In this document: positions 33,208 through 35,413 of the stretch, in pieces | How the letters are laid out: each line of letters starts with the position of its first letter | Position numbering within the stretch: the stretch's first letter is position 1 | Source: Bradyrhizobium pachyrhizi | GTDB taxonomy: Bacteria > Pseudomonadota > Alphaproteobacteria > Rhizobiales > Xanthobacteraceae | Length of the DNA: 35,413 nt | Direction: 5' to 3' | NCBI RefSeq assembly: GCF_001189245.1 | Contig: NZ_LFIQ01000024.1 | Coordinates: forward strand, 18,901 to 54,313 | Program-made: the position numbers and the translations under genes | The notes under the pieces: generated by a model | The model's database searches: none | What the model saw: only the letters and a program-made list of their open reading frames with translations | Told to the model about the DNA's origin: nothing

Positions 33208-33234
33208 TGTCGATCCGGGCCGCCCCGGATCGTC
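33208..33234 (+). promoter_or_regulatory. Predicted ECF42-dependent promoter (TGTCGA-N17-CGTC) with overlapping dyad
   Basis: TGTCGA (33208-33213), 17 bases, CGTC (33231-33234). As I recall it, the published target of ECF42 sigma factors is TGTCGA in the -35 and CGA/TC in the -10 region, so this is a full match 67 bases before the first gene of an ECF42 operon. A perfect 9-bp dyad CGATCCGGG/CCCGGATCG (33211-33232) spans the spacer and overlaps both boxes. Confidence 0.65.
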
Positions 33235-33300
33235 GTCCTCCATAGCGAGCCGATTTTTCACCGCGACCGTCCCGCGGCTTGCCTGAAACAGGAGCAATTC

Positions 33301-33672
33301 ATGCGCTTTATGTCGATCGTTACCTCGTCCCAGCCGCCGCAGCAGCCGACCCCGGAGCTGCTGGAGGCCATGCACAAGCTCGCCGACCGCGAGATCAAGG
33401 CCGGCCGCATGATCGACAATGCCGGCCTGATGCCGCTCGCCACCGGCGCGCAGGTCCGCCTGGTCGGCGGTGAGCTCAGCGTGGTCGACGGTCCCTTCGT
33501 CGAGGCCAAGGAAGTGATCGGCGGCTACGCGATCTCGGACGTCCACAGCAAGGAGGAAGCGATCGCGCTCGCGGTCGAGTTCATGCAGCTGCACAAGGTT
33601 CACATGCCGGGCTGGGAAGGCACCTGCGAGGTTCGCGCCTTTGCAGGTTTCGCCGGCCAGTGCGGTGCGTAA
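33301..33672 (+). CDS. DGPF/YciI-family protein 1
   Basis: 123 residues forming the ferredoxin-like YCII domain, with the name-giving motif VVDGPFVEAKEVIGGYAI. The N terminus MRFMSIV and the C-terminal segment VEFMQLHKVHMPGW are typical of the DGPF proteins encoded beside ECF42 sigma factors. AGGAG precedes the ATG. It has a 15-base gap to a paralogue. The biochemical role is not established; a detoxification or small-molecule-handling enzyme is commonly guessed. Confidence 0.9.
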   Translation: MRFMSIVTSSQPPQQPTPELLEAMHKLADREIKAGRMIDNAGLMPLATGAQVRLVGGELSVVDGPFVEAKEVIGGYAISDVHSKEEAIALAVEFMQLHKVHMPGWEGTCEVRAFAGFAGQCGA

Positions 33673-33686
33673 GCGGAGGACAAGCG

Positions 33687-34037
33687 ATGCGCTTCATGTA
33701 TGTCCTGGTGGCCGAGAAGCCGATGCTGCCGAATCCCGCGTTGAGGGAGGCGATCCGGAAGCTGGCCGAACGCGAGATCGCGGCCGGCCGGATGCTCGAT
33801 ACCGGCGCGCTGCTGCCGCGCACGGCGGGCGCGGAGGTGCGGATCAAGGATCGCAAGCTCACCGTCACCGACGGTCCCTTCATGGAAGCCAAGGAGGTAG
33901 TCGGCGGCTACGCCATCTTCGAGCTGAAGGACAAGGAGGAGGCGGTGGCGCGCGGCGTCGAGTTCATGCAGCTTCATCTCGACCACATGCCGGACTGGGA
34001 ATTGTCATGCGAGGTTCGCCCCTTCATGGAGTGCTGA
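33687..34037 (+). CDS. DGPF/YciI-family protein 2
   Basis: 116 residues, a clear paralogue of the preceding protein with VTDGPFMEAKEVVGGYAI and VEFMQLHLDHMPDW, and without its C-terminal FAGFAGQCGA tail. GCGGAGGAC gives a good ribosome-binding site. The stop codon forms TGATG with a tiny 11-codon frame that leads into the sigma-factor start. Two tandem DGPF genes suggest a heteromer or different substrates. Confidence 0.9.
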   Translation: MRFMYVLVAEKPMLPNPALREAIRKLAEREIAAGRMLDTGALLPRTAGAEVRIKDRKLTVTDGPFMEAKEVVGGYAIFELKDKEEAVARGVEFMQLHLDHMPDWELSCEVRPFMEC

Positions 34038-34072
34038 TGGCCTCCTCAGCCGGATGCCGGTGGCCGCCATGA
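34037..34072 (+). other. Eleven-codon coupling frame between DGPF 2 and the sigma factor
   Basis: The ATG overlaps the DGPF stop (TGATG, 34035-34039) and the TGA overlaps the sigma-factor ATG (ATGA, 34069-34072). Ribosomes could pass from gene to gene through this mini-frame, which would explain the lack of a good ribosome-binding site for the sigma gene. It may be coincidental. Confidence 0.25.
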
Positions 34073-35352
34073 CGGTCGACGACGTCAAGCGCACCATCCT
34101 CGGTGTGTGGCGCATCGAGCAGCCGCGGCTGATCACCAGCCTGTCGCGGATGCTGCGTGATGTGCCGCTCGCCGAGGACCTGACCCAGGAAGCGCTGGTC
34201 GCCGCGCTCGAGCATTGGCCGGCCGCTGGCGTGCCGGAAAAGCCCGGTGCCTGGCTGATGGCGACGGCCAAGCGCCGCGCGCTCGATCATCTGCGCCGCA
34301 ACCGCATGCTGGCCGAAAAGCACGGCGTGATTGCGCACGACCTGACGCGGGAGCAGGAGACCATGCCCGACTTCGATTCCGCGCTCGACGACGATATCGG
34401 CGACGAATTGCTGCGGCTGATCTTCACCGCCTGCCATCCGCGCCTGTCGCGGGAGGCGCGCGCCGCGCTGGCGCTCAGGATGATCTGCGGCCTCACCACC
34501 GAGGAGATCGCGCGCGCCTTCCTGCAGGCGGAGGCGACCATCGCCCAGCGCATCGTGCGCGCCAAGCGCACATTGTCGGAGTCAGGCCTTGCCTACGAGA
34601 CGCCGCGCGGCGAGGAACTGTCCGAGCGGCTCGCCTCCGTGCTCGAGGTCGTCTACCTCATCTTCAACGAGGGTTATACCGCGGCAAGCGGCGACGAATG
34701 GCTGCGGCCGCAGCTCTGCAACGAGGCGCTGCGCATGGGCCGCGTGCTGACCTCGATCGCGCCATCGGAGCCGGAGGCGCACGGGCTGCTGGCGCTGATG
34801 GAGTTCAACGCCTCGCGGATGGCGGCACGTACCGATGCGTCCGGCGAGCCGATCCTGCTGATGGACCAGAACCGCGCGCGGTGGGATCGCCTGCAGATCC
34901 GCCGCGGGCAGCTCGCGCTGGCGCGGGCCCGCGAGCTCGGCGGCGCCGGCGGCTTCTATGTGCTGCAGGCCGCGATCGCCGCCTGCCACGCCGAGGCCGG
35001 CACGCCTGATGCGACCGACTGGCACCGCATCGCCGCGCTCTACGGCGACCTCGCCGCGCTCTTGGATTCTCCCGTGATCGAGCTCAACCGCGCGGTTGCG
35101 ATCGGCATGGCCGAGGGGCCGCTCGCCGCGCTCGCGATCGTCGACGGTCTCGCGGGTGAGCCGGCGCTGAAATCCTATCATCTGCTGCCGAGCGTGCGCG
35201 GCGATCTGCTGCATAAGCTGAGCCGTTTCGCGGAGGCGCATGCTGCGTTCGAGGCCGCCGCCGCGCTGGCCGGCAATTCGCGCGAGCGTGAGTTCCTCAA
35301 GCGGCGCGCCGCGATCGCCGCGCGTGCCGCGCAGGATCATGGCTGCCGCTGA
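34069..35352 (+). CDS. ECF sigma factor of the ECF42 type with long C-terminal extension
   Basis: 427 residues from the ATG at 34069; an in-frame ATG at 34054 is an alternative. Sigma-2 region: EDLTQEALVAALEHWP and KRRALDHLRRNR. Sigma-4 region: ALALRMICGLTTEEIARAFLQAEATIAQRIVRAKRTL. About 240 residues then follow, with a conserved LEVVYLIFNEGYTAASGDEWLRP segment and TPR-like helices (LNRAVAIGMAEGPLAALAIVDGL), the hallmark of ECF42 proteins. No anti-sigma factor is present; in this group the C-terminal extension is thought to control activity. The operon with two DGPF proteins and the matching upstream promoter indicates autoregulation. Confidence 0.93.
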   Translation: MTVDDVKRTILGVWRIEQPRLITSLSRMLRDVPLAEDLTQEALVAALEHWPAAGVPEKPGAWLMATAKRRALDHLRRNRMLAEKHGVIAHDLTREQETMPDFDSALDDDIGDELLRLIFTACHPRLSREARAALALRMICGLTTEEIARAFLQAEATIAQRIVRAKRTLSESGLAYETPRGEELSERLASVLEVVYLIFNEGYTAASGDEWLRPQLCNEALRMGRVLTSIAPSEPEAHGLLALMEFNASRMAARTDASGEPILLMDQNRARWDRLQIRRGQLALARARELGGAGGFYVLQAAIAACHAEAGTPDATDWHRIAALYGDLAALLDSPVIELNRAVAIGMAEGPLAALAIVDGLAGEPALKSYHLLPSVRGDLLHKLSRFAEAHAAFEAAAALAGNSREREFLKRRAAIAARAAQDHGCR

Positions 35353-35382
35353 CGGCTCCGCGATTTCGACGGAGCGAGACCA

Positions 35383-35413
35383 CGTAGCCCGCATGAGCGA
35401 AGCGACATGCGGG
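35383..35413. repeat. CGTAGCCCG-family repeat arm (cut by window end)
   Basis: CGTAGCCCGCATGAGCGAAG and the following bases match one arm of the inverted repeat at 19.8 kb with a few differences. Only the left part is visible because the window ends. Likely a terminator or repeat downstream of the sigma-factor operon. Confidence 0.5.

Overview
The window looks like a chromosomal segment of a Bradyrhizobium-type alphaproteobacterium (order Rhizobiales). This rests on the very GC-rich third codon positions, the many small secreted Cys- or Gly/Tyr-rich proteins of a kind common in that genus, and several families of short intergenic palindromes (REP-like stems with a TTTC or GAAA loop, a GCATGATCCGG palindrome, and a CGTAGCCCGGATG element) that recur between genes. 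No tRNA, rRNA, CRISPR array, transposase or phage gene was seen. Genus assignment is an inference from these features, not a database result.

Layout. 1-2.9 kb (minus): a two-gene aromatic-acid operon, an FAD monooxygenase with a TTG start coupled to a benzoate-CoA-ligase-family enzyme, behind an imperfect 20-bp dyad. 2.98-4.3 kb (minus): three small secreted proteins, two of them built from a strict C-x7-C-x12-C-x11-C repeat. 4.5-8.9 kb (plus): a two-gene RND efflux system (lipoprotein adaptor plus HAE1-type permease). 9.06-10.06 kb (minus): a zinc-free NADP-dependent MDR reductase. 10.3-12.5 kb (plus): a dicarboxylate/amino-acid:cation symporter followed directly by a family-3 periplasmic amino-acid binding protein, with no ABC permease. 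12.5-14.3 kb: repeats, small secreted or membrane proteins, and a single-domain response regulator. 14.4-15.3 kb (minus): an orphan ATP-grasp ligase. 15.6-19.8 kb (plus): ferredoxin-NADP reductase, a patatin-like lipase and a membrane-anchored FMN/Fe-S glutamate-synthase-like protein.

19.9-25.9 kb (minus): a rifampicin-monooxygenase-like gene broken by a one-base deletion, a two-barrel outer-membrane porin fusion with a Fur/Mur-type palindrome upstream, and an atypical Nramp transporter. The Nramp messenger leader carries a 38-codon ORF with a perfect Shine-Dalgarno sequence, then a 12-bp stem that buries the transporter's own Shine-Dalgarno sequence. 26.2-27.5 kb: a small hypothetical gene, a CsoR/RcnR/FrmR-family repressor behind two identical 16-bp palindromes, and a small secreted protein. 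27.7-33 kb: a creatininase-family hydrolase divergent from a tightly overlapped five-gene operon (NMT1-type ABC importer, D-2-hydroxyacid dehydrogenase, tandem-domain metalloprotease inhibitor). 33.3-35.35 kb (plus): two DGPF/YciI proteins and an ECF42-type sigma factor behind a TGTCGA-N17-CGTC promoter.

The observations most worth following are the Nramp leader RNA and its altered metal-site motifs, the ECF42/DGPF module with its self-recognised promoter, the tandem operators of the orphan metal or aldehyde sensor, the symporter/binding-protein pair, and the two-barrel porin fusion. I see no wholly new multi-gene defence or biosynthetic system; most of the window is ordinary chromosomal metabolism and transport.
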